A stretch of DNA of 64,000 nucleotides from Cyclina sinensis. Taxonomy: Eukaryota; Mollusca; Bivalvia; Venerida; Veneridae. The notes beneath the pieces are model-generated. The model made no database searches and was not told the DNA's origin. It saw only the letters and a list, made by a program, of their open reading frames with translations. The stretch covers positions 22,148,704 to 22,212,703 of the forward strand of contig JAAONU010000010.1 of assembly GCA_012932295.1 (NCBI GenBank), read 5' to 3'. Numbering within the stretch: position 1 is the first letter of the stretch; each line of letters opens with the position of its first letter. The position numbers were made by a program, and so were the translations under genes. Below are positions 13,390 to 23,729 of this stretch, piece by piece.

Positions 13390-13432
13390 AAAAGAAAGAA
13401 AGAAAGAAAGAAAAAAGAAAGAAAGAAAAAAA
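13390..13432 (+). repeat. (AAAG)n microsatellite
   Basis: Interrupted aaag repeats with A-rich slippage at the end. Confidence 0.9.
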
Positions 13433-13882
13433 TTGAATTTCGCTCTTACAAGACAAACCAGATCAATTAATTCGAATACAATATAATTTCCAAAAGGAAA
13501 GTCATTTGTTACTGAAAGCAACCTAAAATTCACTGGAACTGGTCTGTTGAAGTATCAGTTACAATCGACTGCTTTTTGCTATAAATGTTATTGTCAGAAA
13601 GATAACGTATCCTGATATCTAAGATACAGTTTTTTCATTGATAAGCAAAATAATGAAACTTTAAGTTGTAGAAAAAGGAAAACCTATTCCATATGGTTTC
13701 GCGGCAACCGCTACCTAATCAATTTTGTAAAACCTACACATATTATCAAAACAGCTAACACATTCAAGTTTTGCTTCAGTTGCAATTTCAGTCATTTTGG
13801 CTTTAATGATATCCTCATCAAAGCAATGATGAGAGTCAACAGCTTAAGTTCTGAATAACAGTGGTTGAAATAATTTTATTTT

Positions 13883-14334
13883 AATACGCCTGTCGAAGAC
13901 GGGACGTATTATGGGATCACTCATGGCGGGCAGACGGGCGGCGCCTAATGTTTGTCCGGAGCATAACTCCTTCACTGTCAAAGCTACTGACTTGAAACTT
14001 CAAAGGTGGATATGTCTCATTAAGACAGAGCGCAGTGCACAAGAACTACACACTGCATTTCATTGAGTTATTCCCCTTTATTTTATTGTCTTGTCCGGAG
14101 CATAACTGAAATACCATCAAAGCTATTGACTTGAAACTTCATAGGTGGATAGATCTCATTGAGACGGATTGCGCTGCACAAGAATGTTTACTCTGCACTT
14201 CATGATTTAAGAGTTTTCCCTTTGTTTAGTTTTCTTTTCCGGTGCATAACTCCTACATAAGCAAAGCTATTGATTTGAAACTTAATACATGGATAGGTCT
14301 TATTGAGTCAAAGTGCAATACACACCCAGAAGGC
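13883..14334 (+). mobile_element. Older interspersed repeat, left part
   Basis: Begins with a near-palindromic end (aatacgcctgtc, gaa, gacgggacgtatt) and contains diverged internal units of about 135-140 bp, each with ccggagcataactcc, an acttgaaactt stretch and a tcattgaga stretch. The same unit resumes at 19696 on the other side of the LTR retrotransposon, so this repeat was present before that insertion. No protein is encoded. Confidence 0.7.
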
Positions 14335-14580
14335 TGTACTGTCTTGTGTTTTATATATGACTGGTGAGTGGTAAGGACTTAATAAAACAACGTGTTCTTA
14401 GATTATTTCTTATATATATTTACTAACACTACATTATATCTAAACTGGTTAACATATTAATCCAAACTCTGTGACTACTTGACTCATTCTGCTATCAGAG
14501 AGTACAAAGATGCTGCATTATAATAAGGCGGGGCTAATTATAAATGACAGGTATAGAATTACAAAGATATAGACACTACA
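14335..14580 (-). repeat. 3' LTR (in element orientation)
   Basis: 246 bp, TG...CA ended on the coding strand. It matches the other LTR except for four substitutions and a 6-bp deletion. The deletion changes the AATAAA-containing string of the 5' LTR (gaaataaacgtaatc) to gaaataatc, so the candidate polyadenylation hexamer is missing from the LTR that would use it. Confidence 0.95.
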
Positions 14581-14594
14581 TCCCCTCTCAACTC
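14581..14594 (-). other. Polypurine tract
   Basis: Reads gagttgagagggga on the minus strand and abuts the downstream LTR, the position where plus-strand DNA synthesis is primed in LTR retrotransposons. Confidence 0.75.
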
Positions 14595-15277
14595 AGATTG
14601 AAAATTAATTGTTTTGAAGATAACAAAATCAAAGGCATTTTCTGTCAATGAACAATGTTTACAATCTTCTGCTTAGCACAAACTACCATATGTTTTTAAC
14701 ATTTGTCCTGAGAAAAGTTCAACTGCATTTACACTTGGATAAACAGGTAGAGAATTAACCAGTGCTTGATAAAGTCTTAATGGCTATCAATTGTAACAAC
14801 AAAAGTCCCAAAAGTAATAAATTAATTAACTGCTCATTCAAATTCTCATGATCTGATACATAAATGTCCGTTAAAGTCTGGAATGAAAATCCACAGATCA
14901 TTTTGCATAAAATATTACTGTAGGTTCAAAGATAAACTAATTGTTCATTAAAGTATGGAACAAAGAAATTATCTGTTCTAAAAAAGTATTTACAATATAG
15001 TACATGATTATCACTTTCAAGGTGATTCGTCCCTGCACGTGTATAAATCCACGAATATATACAAATTGTTTCATCCTCTTCTTTTGTAGAAAAAAAAAAA
15101 TATTTTTTTTTTTTTGCAGTGTGTTATTATGACATTGATTTCATTTCACAGATATTATTATGCAACACTATTTTTTTTGGATAAATTTCACAAATAAATT
15201 CTTCTTTGCATATTTTGCTTGAGTGACTATTATGTAACTTGTTAACGAAATTTACACGAAATTTGTCTCTTAGTACT

Positions 15278-16945
15278 TTAACACACAAAGTCTTTCAAAT
15301 ATTCCGGTGGTCTTATGTTTCTTGTAGATCTGCGCGGCATTACAGTAAAATCTTGTTCTGTAAAAGTATTTGATTGTGTTGATTTTTCTGTTCTTGGCTG
15401 AACTGTTTTATTTTCAGTCGTTGGTGATGTTGCGTTTTCCGGTCTGATCTCTGGTGTAATGTTTTGTTTAGGTATTTGTTTGAAGTGCGAAGAATTTCGA
15501 GTTATTTGTTTATCATCACGTCTTGCAGTTACCATCGTTCCATTTTTAGAGTTTACTTCATATGGTACTGGATCAAAAGGAGTTGTAAGCTTATTACGTT
15601 TTTCTTGCTTAACTAGCACACGATTTCCTTTCTTGAGGTTTGATTTCTCGGCATTTCTTCGTTTGTCAGCATAACTTTTCATCTTTTGTTTTGACGAAGC
15701 GTCTTGTTTTCTAGCTTCTGCGTCTATTTTTGATGTCTGCTTTGCTGGTATGCTTGGTATTTTAATGTTTATTGTTCTTCCGTAGAAAAGTTCTGCAGGA
15801 GTCTGACCTGTGCTGGCATGTGGGGTAGCTCTGTAGTTTCTGAGATATGAATACATAACTTGTTTCCAAGAGGTATGTTGCGTATGTGCAGCTCTAATGG
15901 CTTTTCCTATGGATCTCATGAAACGTTCGCATTCAGCATAAGCTTGTGGCCATAACGGAGTAATTTTCCTATGTTTGAATCCTAGGTAGTCTGCAAATTG
16001 TTTAAGTTCATAAGAATTCATTGGAGTGCCATTGTCAGATTTAAGTGTCTTTGGTATTCCAACTTCTGAGAAAATTTTGTCAAGTATAGGAATAACAGTT
16101 CTGCCACAAATTGAGCTTATGACTTCGACAAATGGGAACATTGAGTACTCATCAATAAGTACTTGTAGGTATTTTCCATCTGGAAAAGGACTGCAAAAAT
16201 CCATACTAACTTCCTGAAACGCGTATTCTGGCATTTTGCTAATGTTCAAAAGTTCTTGCTTTTGTCTGTTTGTTGCTGCCAAACACGGTATGCATCTTTT
16301 GCATGTTTCTTCAACCATCTTATCTATCCCTGGGAAATACACTTTTTCCCTGAGGAGTTGTTTCGTGCGAAAAATACCCTGATGTCCCTCATGTGCAATT
16401 TCAATAACCTTAAGTTGCAATGACTTCGGAATGACGATTTTTGTTTTATGATGTAAAATTTCACCATCATCTAGAGTAACTACGGTAAGATCATTCTTAC
16501 AACGCCAAAATGTGTCTAGGGAATTGTTAATGTTCGAATAGTTCCATTTGCCTGATCTGACGTTATTTATGACGTTTTGAAGGTCAGTGTCCTTGGCTGT
16601 TGCTTGAATTATCTCTTGCATAGTCATAGCGTTTGGAATGTCATGATTTGCTAAGAATGACACATATTCTTCAGCAATAGTTGACATCGCATTACTTTTT
16701 CCAAGCTGTGGATGTCTGCTTAGGTAATCAGACATATTTGATTCACCTGGCTTGTATATGACCTTGAAATTGTATGTCAGTAAGCGCATTCTCCAACGTT
16801 CTAGTCTTGCAGGTGGCTTTGACCTTGGATTGTTATGGATATGTTCAAGAGCTTTTGCATCACTAATCAGTGTAAATTTATGTCCAAATAAGTAAATATG
16901 CCAGTGCTCTATAGCCCAAACGATTGCTAGATTTTCCTTTTCAGT
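15278..16945 (-). pseudogene. pol, RNase H C-terminus and integrase
   Basis: This reading frame is open from the frameshift near 16945 to a TAA at 15278-15280; the first ATG in it is at 16787-16789. It holds the end of RNase H (TEKENLAIVW, then the SDAKALEHI region and LSRHP) followed by integrase, which inserts the cDNA copy into the host genome. The integrase shows the HHCC zinc-binding region (HEGHQGI, then CKRCIPC) and the catalytic core with aspartates in SMDFCSPF and KSDNGTP and the glutamate in ECERFMRS, so the D,D,E triad appears complete. The C-terminus, after a basic KxKKGNRVLVKQ region, ends RRSTRNIRPPEYL, common in this retrotransposon group. This part of pol is intact; the defects lie upstream. 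Confidence 0.9.
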
Positions 16946-17540
16946 TTGAGTATCTTGTTTCGACCTCTGTTAGCGATTTACTTGCATAGTACACAACTTT
17001 TCCATTTTGTAGCATCACGGCTGCGACTCCAACTGGACTTGCATCTACTATTACTTCAGTTTCCTTCTGTGGGTCAAAGTATGTCATTACTGTGTCACTG
17101 CTAAGTACAGTTTTCAGTTTTTGAAACGAAGCTTCTTGTTCGTTTTCCCATGACCATTTAGCATTTTTCTTGGTCAGTCTTCGCAAAGGCTCTGTTATAG
17201 TGGAATAATTTTGTATAAAGCGCGATACATAGTTCGTCATGGCAAGAAAACTTCTGACTTCCGATACATTTTTGGGTGCTTGTGTGTTTTTGATCGTTTC
17301 TAATTTCTTTGGATCTGCTGACATGCCTGATTCTCCAAATACGTAACCAAAAAATTCTAGCTTTCTCTTGTTGAATTCACATTTTTGTTTATTTAGCGTG
17401 AGATTCTTCTGCTGAAGTCTTTGTAGGACTTCTTCGAGTCTTTTGTCATGCTCTTCTTGTGTCTTTGCAAACACGATTACGTCATCGCTTATGTTTCTTA
17501 CGCCTTCTAGCCCTTCGAGTGCTGTGCGTAGTACATTCGA
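16941..17540 (-). pseudogene. pol, reverse transcriptase active site to RNase H
   Basis: The frame starts after a one-base loss near 17539 and runs to a frame break near 16943-16947. It contains the reverse transcriptase catalytic block (ISDDVIVFAK, equivalent to the usual YIDDVIVF), the thumb region (FFGYVFGESGMSADPKK) and the start of RNase H (EVIVDASPVGVAAVML, with the first catalytic aspartate). The normal next residues TEKENLAI are found immediately after the break in another frame. The tyrosine usually two residues before DD is replaced, and whether the enzyme would have tolerated this is unknown. Confidence 0.9.
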
Positions 17541-17876
17541 AAGATTTCTGCTGCACTGTTGATACCAAAACTTAGACGTTTGTATCTGCGAAGCCCTACA
17601 TGTGTTGTGAAAGTAGTGATGTTTCGTGATTTCTCAGAAGGTTCTAGCTGGTGATAACCTTGGTTCAAGTCTAATTTTGACAATATGCGAGCTCCATTCA
17701 GATCAAGTATCATATCGTCTATGGTTGGTATTATGTGTCGAGTTCTTTTTATGGCTTGATTCGGTTGATTCATGTCCACACAGATTCTTATCACATTGGT
17801 TTTGCTTTTAGGTTTTGGTGCGATAACTATTGGTGAAACCCAGTCTGTAGGTCCTTCTACCTTTTCAATGATGTCT
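17507..17876 (-). pseudogene. pol, reverse transcriptase N-terminal part
   Basis: Reads DIIEKVEGPTDWVSPIV, then CVDMNQPNQA, then the SKLDLNQGYHQ and TTFTTHVGLRRYKRL blocks, then FGINSAAEIF. These are the fingers/palm blocks of gypsy-type reverse transcriptase; the DLNQGYHQ aspartate is the first of the catalytic triad. It is joined upstream to the gag-protease frame through a one-base insertion near 17876 and downstream to the ISDD block through a one-base deletion near 17539. The DNA of the whole domain is present, so the breaks are recent point lesions. Confidence 0.9.
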
Positions 17877-19262
17877 CTCTAAACGAGCAAGTTCATCCTC
17901 AACTTGTTGTCTAAGATGAAATGGTATTCGTGTATGTGGTTGTGTCACAGGTTGTACGTTTGAGTCAATGTGCAATTCCACCTTGGTGTCTTTCATCTTG
18001 CCGATTCCAGTGAAAACTGTTTTGTATTTGTCGCAGAGCTCATTGACCTTGCCTGTATTGAGAGTGTTGATTTCAGGTATGACTTGAAGATCTACAGATG
18101 TTGAATATGATAATAAGTTTCCACTTTGACCTTTGGCTATGAATATAGGCGCTGTAACAATCTTGTTTTCCGTTTCTATTGTTGCTTGAAATTTGCCTAA
18201 TATTTTGACTGAAGTTGCACCATATGCATAAACTTTTGTGTCTGTTTTGCTGAGTTTGATTTTGCTTTTGAGCTTATTGTATGTCTGTTCATCTATGACA
18301 TTTATTGACGAGCCTGTGTCGATGAGAACCTTCAATGGATGACCATTTACGTGAACTTGAATTTTCGGTCTCTGTGATTGAACTGAATTTATGTTTTCAC
18401 ACGACAATATAAATGAATAGTTGGTTTCTGCTTGGATATTGTCATTTTCGTTTTCGCTTTGGCTGTTGTCATCACTGTTTAAATTATAAACCACTTTGTT
18501 TATCTTTTTTGAACGGCACACCCTTTCAAAGTGATTTTTCTTATTGCAATAGGTACATGTTTTTCCTGCTGCTGGGCATCTGGTGCCTCTCTTGTGCGGA
18601 AAGTCATATCCACAGTATCTGCATTGTATTTTCTTTCTTCTGGACGTATCGACTGTTTGCCTCTGTTGACGTGTCTTGGTGGTCTTTTTTGAGTAAGTCA
18701 TTCTTGTAGACTTCAATGCATATGATTCCTGTTTTGTTGGATTTTCTATTTCTGATGCTTGCTTGACAGACAGTTCCAAGGCTCTAGCTTCTTGTATCAG
18801 GCTATCCAGTGACATGTCTGCTTTAAGTGTTTTTCTTCTTAGTCTTGTAGATTTACAGCCTTGAATTATTTGCGTCTTGATTTCTCTGTTTCTGTCATTA
18901 AATTCACAGTTCTCAGACAGTTTTCTTAGACGGGTGTAGAAACTGTCCACAGATTCGTCACTGTTTTGCTTGGCTTGTCTGAATTTGTAGACATCATATT
19001 CTATACATTTCTTTGGACTGAAGTATTCTGTGAGCTTTTTTACAGCTGTTGTGTAGTCATCCCCTGTGTCTTGGAGTGTGTCGAATATGTTGTTGACTTC
19101 TTCGCCAGCATAATGTAAAAGCAGTGCACGTTGTCGCTTTGTGTTTTTAATGTCCAGCCCTATGAGTAGGTTATCTAGCCTACTACACCACTTTTTCCAA
19201 CGAGTGTCAACTGCTGCCTCACTAACACTGAAGCTTAGAAACACTGGTAATCCTTGTGCCAT
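17865..19262 (-). pseudogene. gag, zinc knuckle, aspartic protease
   Basis: 465 codons from an ATG at 19260-19262, about 180 bases inside the primer binding site. Residues of roughly 20-170 form a helical gag capsid-like region (LLHYAGEEVNNIFDTL, then FYTRLRKLSENCEF). Around residues 212-250 are two cysteine clusters, the second a canonical CCHC knuckle (CTYCNKKNHFERVC) that binds RNA. At about residue 315 is the protease active-site motif LIDTGSSINVID. The frame then enters the start of reverse transcriptase (HTRIPFHLRQQVEDELARLE) and stops early because of a single-base insertion near 17876. Gag and pol appear to have been one continuous frame. Apart from that lesion this portion has no internal stop. 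Confidence 0.92.
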
Positions 19263-19431
19263 TTTATCATTGAAACATCAGTATTCTTAATGAATCAATA
19301 AAGTTGTTATGCCACTGTATTATCCAGCAAAGTGTTTTAAACTTTTATAATTCCAACTTGTGTGTGTCAGTTCCGCAGTTAATTCCAAAGAAATTTAGTT
19401 AATCCATTAACACTTTAAAATCCATTTATTA

Positions 19432-19442
19432 TCTCGTCGCCA
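19432..19442 (-). other. Primer binding site (tRNA-Ser-like)
   Basis: One base inside the upstream LTR the minus strand reads tggcgacgaga. This complements a tRNA 3' end ...tctcgtcgcca; the known tRNA-Ser acceptor beginning GACGAGG would pair at 10 of 11 positions. The tRNA identity is from memory of tRNA-Ser sequences and is provisional. Confidence 0.65.
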
Positions 19443-19443
19443 T

Positions 19444-19695
19444 TGTACTGTCTTGTGTTTTATATATGACTTGTGAGTGGTAAGGACTTAATAAAACAAC
19501 GTGTTCTTAGATTACGTTTATTTCTTATATATATTTACTAACACTACATTATATCTAAACTGGTTAACATATTAATCCAAACTCTGTGACTACTTGACTC
19601 ATTCTGCTATCAGAGAGTACAAAGATGCTGCATTATAATAAAGCGGGGCTAATTATAAATGACAAGTATAAAATTACAAAGATATAGACACTACA
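19444..19695 (-). repeat. 5' LTR (in element orientation)
   Basis: 252 bp, TG...CA on the coding strand. It contains a tatatataag TATA-like string and, a few bases later, AATAAA within gaaataaacg. Nearly identical to the other LTR. Confidence 0.95.
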
Positions 19696-19925
19696 ATGGC
19701 TAGTTCTCATTGAGACTGAATGCCATTCACAAGCACCGTCACTGTACACTTCATGATTTTAGAGTTATTTTCCTTTTTTCAATTTTCGTACTTGATGTTT
19801 GTCTGGACCGTACTACATTATCAAAACTATTGACTTGAAACTTCATAGGTGGATAGATGTTATTTAAACGAATTGCGCAGTTGACGGGCGTATTTTGCTC
19901 CGCATTGGGGCGCTCTTGTTTTACA
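19696..19925 (+). mobile_element. Older interspersed repeat, right part
   Basis: Continues the unit seen at 13.9-14.3 kb (ctcattgagact, then tcatgatt-tagag, tcaaaactattgacttgaa, and ataggtggatag), ending near tgacgggcgtattttgctcc. It confirms that the LTR element landed inside a pre-existing repeat. Confidence 0.7.
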
Positions 19926-21165
19926 CTGATATTAGAGACTAGTTGAATAAACTGTTTGTATTCTGGTAACAAACTTTTTTTAATTAAGATAATTTGGTAT
20001 AGACTAGTAAGGTTAACTATTGTTGGGACAATAGAGTATGTCTTATTACATGCTTTCATATTAATAACCAGAATTTCTTTGACTAGGCGATTCTTATTCA
20101 TGTTATGACTCGCCTAAACTTCCTTATCTTAAATGTTATGTTTGTATATAATACGATGATTGTCTGTATATATATAGGTTGTCTTTCTATTACCCATCTT
20201 TTGGTGTCTACCATGTACAGACATTTAAATTTAATTTCTCAGTGACATATAATTTCATTACGTTAAGTAGAAACAATTTTGCGCTAACGCCTGGATGATT
20301 AACACTTCAAGTAAAAGATGTAAGACCAAATGTGATTAGGACTAGGGCAAAGTGTACAATGACTTAAAATTAACTTTATAAAGGCACTAAATTGCCATTT
20401 TCTGTTCCGTTGTTCTTAACAGGAATAACGGGATTAAATTAAATTTTAGTTTAATATAAAGCCCACTAACTGATTTAGTAAATATTCATTTTAAGCATTA
20501 ATTGTTTGTTTATATCATTGTCTTTTAAAAAATTTACACCCTGGTTATTTGAAGTAAAAGAATTTGTTTTAGTGATTTCATGAAATGATGAAGACAAGCT
20601 AACACAGCAAAGTGTCTTATTCAATTGTTTGTAAACAATTGCAATTTCTTCAAACGTTACTCAAACTAAGAAAACAGGGTAATACCTACACTTCTGTTAT
20701 AGCTTGGCACGATTAGCAAAACCAAATCATTGCATTTAAATTGGTTAGAAATATGGTATGAACATAAATCGTTCTTTTTTCTGTAAAAAGTCTGAATGAA
20801 CTGTCAAGTATCTGTTTCACATTAAGAACTAACACGCCACTGATTGATGCAAGCAAAATACGATTCAGTAGCATCTGTGCATGCTTGGTATTTATTGGTA
20901 TTAAACACGATACTTCTTTCGACGAACGTGCCAAACACAATAAATTGTATAAATATGAGACATTTTTGTCACCAGATGATAGTTATTAACTTCAAATCTG
21001 AATCAAATGCGATTGTGTCACTGTTTTATGACAGCAAAACTACCCTAACAATCTGTGTAACTATTTAGGGTTCTAACAAATGATGTAAGTAGCTACCATG
21101 ATTCATTTTTATTGAAAATTTTATTTTTATAACAGTGTAAAGGCAATGTTTTATCCAAGTTAAAA
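19926..21165. other. Non-coding DNA, no feature seen
   Basis: AT-rich. Open frames of 70-116 codons on the minus strand are low in complexity and carry no motif. Confidence 0.5.
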
Positions 21166-21169
21166 ATTA

Positions 21170-21248
21170 GCCCGGTTTTTGGGTAACTGTTCAGCGGTAA
21201 CTCGGCAGAACCTCGTTACCGCATTAAGCAGTTACCCTCGAGCCGGGT
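21170..21248. repeat. GC-rich imperfect hairpin, about 79 nt
   Basis: An island of GC-rich sequence in AT-rich DNA. gcccgg...gggtaactg...cggtaac on the left pairs with gttaccg...cagttaccc...ccggg on the right around a loop near tcggcagaacctc. The arms run about 33 bases with small bulges. It could be a fold-back repeat remnant or a structured RNA; neither is proven. Confidence 0.6.
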
Positions 21249-21787
21249 ATTTGCGTCTGTACCGGCTACCAGTGTAAGATTCTTATAGCCCTACCAAAGG
21301 TCTTTTGATTAGCTGATTGAATTTTCTGGCTAGACAATCATGAAATTCCAATCAAACAAGTGACATCCTTCATTAACTTTCTGATATGAATTTCAAAGGA
21401 GTTATACTCTCAATTTTAAGTGAATATCATTCTATGTCTTATTGAAATGTCCTAAATTTAACAGCAACCTGCCATTAAAAGAACAACTGAAGAGATTGTA
21501 TTATTTGTTTATATTAAATAAAACACTGGCTGTGATATATGGTCTTCGCTGCGTGTAATACGAACCCAACAAATTCATATTTTAGATAAAATTGTTTCAT
21601 GTCTATTGAAAATTCAGATGAGCTTGTCAGTAAGTAACAATGGAATTAATTTATACAATGACGCTTCTTTAAAAAAAGCATTTCCGCATCTTATTAATAT
21701 CTATCGAGTAATCCAAATTCTATCTACCATAATCATGATAATTATGTACTACATCTAATTTATATGTATATTGTAAACTCATTTGAT

Positions 21788-22228
21788 TTAAAGAGGCTGT
21801 ACTCCAGATTTGACATAAAAATTTTTTTTTTATAAATTACATATTTAGATGCCGTGAGATTATAACAACATAATATTTTACTTCAAAACTGAGTATAAAA
21901 GTTAAAATAGAATAAAAATAAACATGTTCGCTCCAGCCTGATTTGAACTTTGGACCCTCATGTTAACAAAATATTTCCAACGCTTTTTCTGTCACCACCA
22001 TCGCCGTATGTGATAATACAGATATTTACTTTAAATCTTATACGATATTGTTATACCGTCGCGTTACGGTATAGCACTTTGAAAGGGAAAAAAGTCAATT
22101 TATAATGTAATTATTTGACTTATTTTTCGTCAGTAAGTTATTTTTTAAGCATTAGTCATAAATATTACAAGAAATTTATAATACAAGAAAACTTTCTTTT
22201 TTTGTCATCAGGAGCACAGCTCCTTTAA
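21788..22228. mobile_element. 433-bp MITE flanked by TTAA
   Basis: The element at 21792-22224 starts agaggctgtactcc and ends ggagcacagctcct, an imperfect terminal inverted repeat that extends about 28-30 bp inward (to the tgaca and tgtca strings). TTAA is present directly outside both ends (21788-21791 and 22225-22228). TTAA duplications are typical of piggyBac, Kolobok and Sola2-like transposases. The interior has no protein. On the minus strand it carries a tRNA B-box-like string gttcaaatc near 21945, without a convincing A box. Confidence 0.75.
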
Positions 22229-22407
22229 ATAATTTGTTGTCACTTTTCAGTCCTGTTAGTTTGTATTTTATGCAATATCATCGTACATGTATTCTTATAT
22301 TCCCGTTGCATTATAATTTCCTTATTCGTTTTTATAGAAATTCTAACAGTGCTGTATGTTGGGATTTTATGTTGATTATGCTTCGTTTAACCTATTTGGC
22401 TTTTCAG

Positions 22408-22561
22408 GTTGTATACACATGGAAAGCTTCGCCGGGGGAACTCCGGTATATCTCTGATGGGATTCCGAACGTGGGTGAACTGTACCTTATAGGACAACCG
22501 AACAATTCGTACAGGATTTCTGGATTTCAATGTCAATTGCGAAACCGGCGGACTTTTAGCT
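22408..22561 (+). CDS. Unrecognised exon-like open block
   Basis: A GC-richer block that starts after a good acceptor (ttggcttttcag) at 22407 and meets a perfect donor (GTGAGT) at 22562. The frame GTT-GTA-TAC stays open through the whole block and beyond it to a stop near 22635. The peptide begins VVYTWKASPGELRYISDG and has two cysteines near its end (FQCQLRN and FSCEYHG), suggesting a secreted or extracellular fold, but I do not recognise a family. The block lies just right of the TTAA element. No partner exons were identified, so it may be an isolated exon of a long-intron gene or a relic. Confidence 0.3.
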
Positions 22562-22639
22562 GTGAGTACCATGGTCAAGCGACTAGTCGGTTACTAAGAC
22601 AATCTGCCCGTTCATGCCAAGAACAAGACTCCTAGATAG

Positions 22640-23605
22640 ACCTCGCATTCAAATCTTTCTGCTTTTATTATTTTTATTTGAATACATACATGCGTTAAAT
22701 CATCACTTATTAACACTCTTTGAAACCTTATCTTATGTATCTGTAACCAAAACAAAAAATGAAGGAACAGGGGTCAAGCGATTAGAGCGCCAGTTACACC
22801 GATTTGATCATCAAAAGCAGTCATTGAAAGGGATTTATATAAGTTGCAAGAACTTACTTCCAAATGGATGTAAAATGGATGTTTAATCTAAACAAAAAAT
22901 ATAAATTCCAACAAAATTAAAGGTTTGCTTTGCTTACAATTGAAACCTAAAATAAATAGCATTAAATGTACGTGATGAGGGACAAGATTGAGATTTCAAA
23001 GCTATTACGTACGTGATACGGAAATTGAATATGCAAATCTACCAATAATGCATGGTGCAATCGGTTCATTATCGATACGAGTAAAAATCAAATCCTTCGA
23101 CTGTATATATGAATATTTAACATGCATTTTTGCTTCCATAATGTCGGTAAAATTTGATGTTTCATCCAGGCCAAGTACAGTTTGGCCTTTTCTCTTGTAT
23201 TTCTATTATTCTGCCATTGAAAGCGAATGTTGTTTTAATATCCTTCTAGTATGAAAGGCGGCAACATTTAATTCCCAATTGCAAGGAAGTAGAAGATGAC
23301 ATTTCCGGCTTTTCCGACATTTTTTTAATAAAAATTCGGATTAATAAGTTTATTTCTCTCATTAAACAGTTCCATAAATTAATTTTATTAAGGGATGCAC
23401 AGTTTCAACATGAAAATAACGTGTTTTGCAGTAACCGCCCACTTAAAATCGAGTATATCTTAATCGCGCTTAAAATGTACCAAGAAGATCATCTGATATT
23501 GTTGAAACAGAAGGAGTGTGCGCAAAGAAATTATCGTAAAAATATTTCTTTCATAACTCATTATTTATGTTGTTTATACAACTTACCATCAATCCCATGA
23601 ATACA
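22640..23605. other. Non-coding DNA, no firm feature
   Basis: A 90-codon frame from a true ATG at 22614 (MPRTRLLDRPRIQIFLLLLF start, hydrophobic N-terminus) lies here, but it overlaps the exon candidate in another frame and becomes low in complexity. I do not call it a gene. Confidence 0.4.
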
Positions 23606-23609
23606 TTCC

Positions 23610-23728
23610 GTAGCCCTTTAACTGTGGCTAATATATGAACGCTCTGAATCGCTCTCAAACATCATTTTTATTAAGACATTTCATAGCCCTTTTGCAGTGG
23701 CTAATATATGAACGCTCTGAATCGCTCT
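23610..23728 (+). repeat. Direct duplication, about 46 bp with 72-bp offset
   Basis: tagcccttt.a.tgtggcta and the following atatatgaacgctctgaatc occur at about 23610-23655 and again at about 23683-23728 with few differences. Confidence 0.8.
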
Positions 23729-23729
23729 A

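Larger units (their letters stand above)
14335..19695 (-). mobile_element. Ty3/gypsy-type LTR retrotransposon, full length with frameshifts
   Basis: A 5,361-bp element transcribed on the minus strand. It has LTRs of 246 bp (14335-14580) and 252 bp (19444-19695) that start TG and end CA, a primer binding site next to the upstream LTR, gag and pol reading frames, a non-coding stretch of about 700 bp, and a purine tract next to the downstream LTR. The order gag, CCHC, protease, RT, RNase H, integrase is the Ty3/gypsy order. The LTRs differ by four substitutions and one 6-bp gap over about 246 aligned bases, so the insertion is recent. Flanking 5-mers aaggc (14330-14334) and atggc (19696-19700) match at four of five bases, a probable imperfect target duplication. 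Three single-site frameshifts in pol mean this copy is unlikely to be autonomous. Confidence 0.95.

Noticed and set aside
15459..18709. Several plus-strand frames of 60-98 codons
   Set aside because: Antisense shadows of the retrotransposon gag-pol on the minus strand.
21930..22020. tRNA-like segment inside the TTAA element
   Set aside because: Only a B-box-like string is present; the anticodon and acceptor stems do not form.
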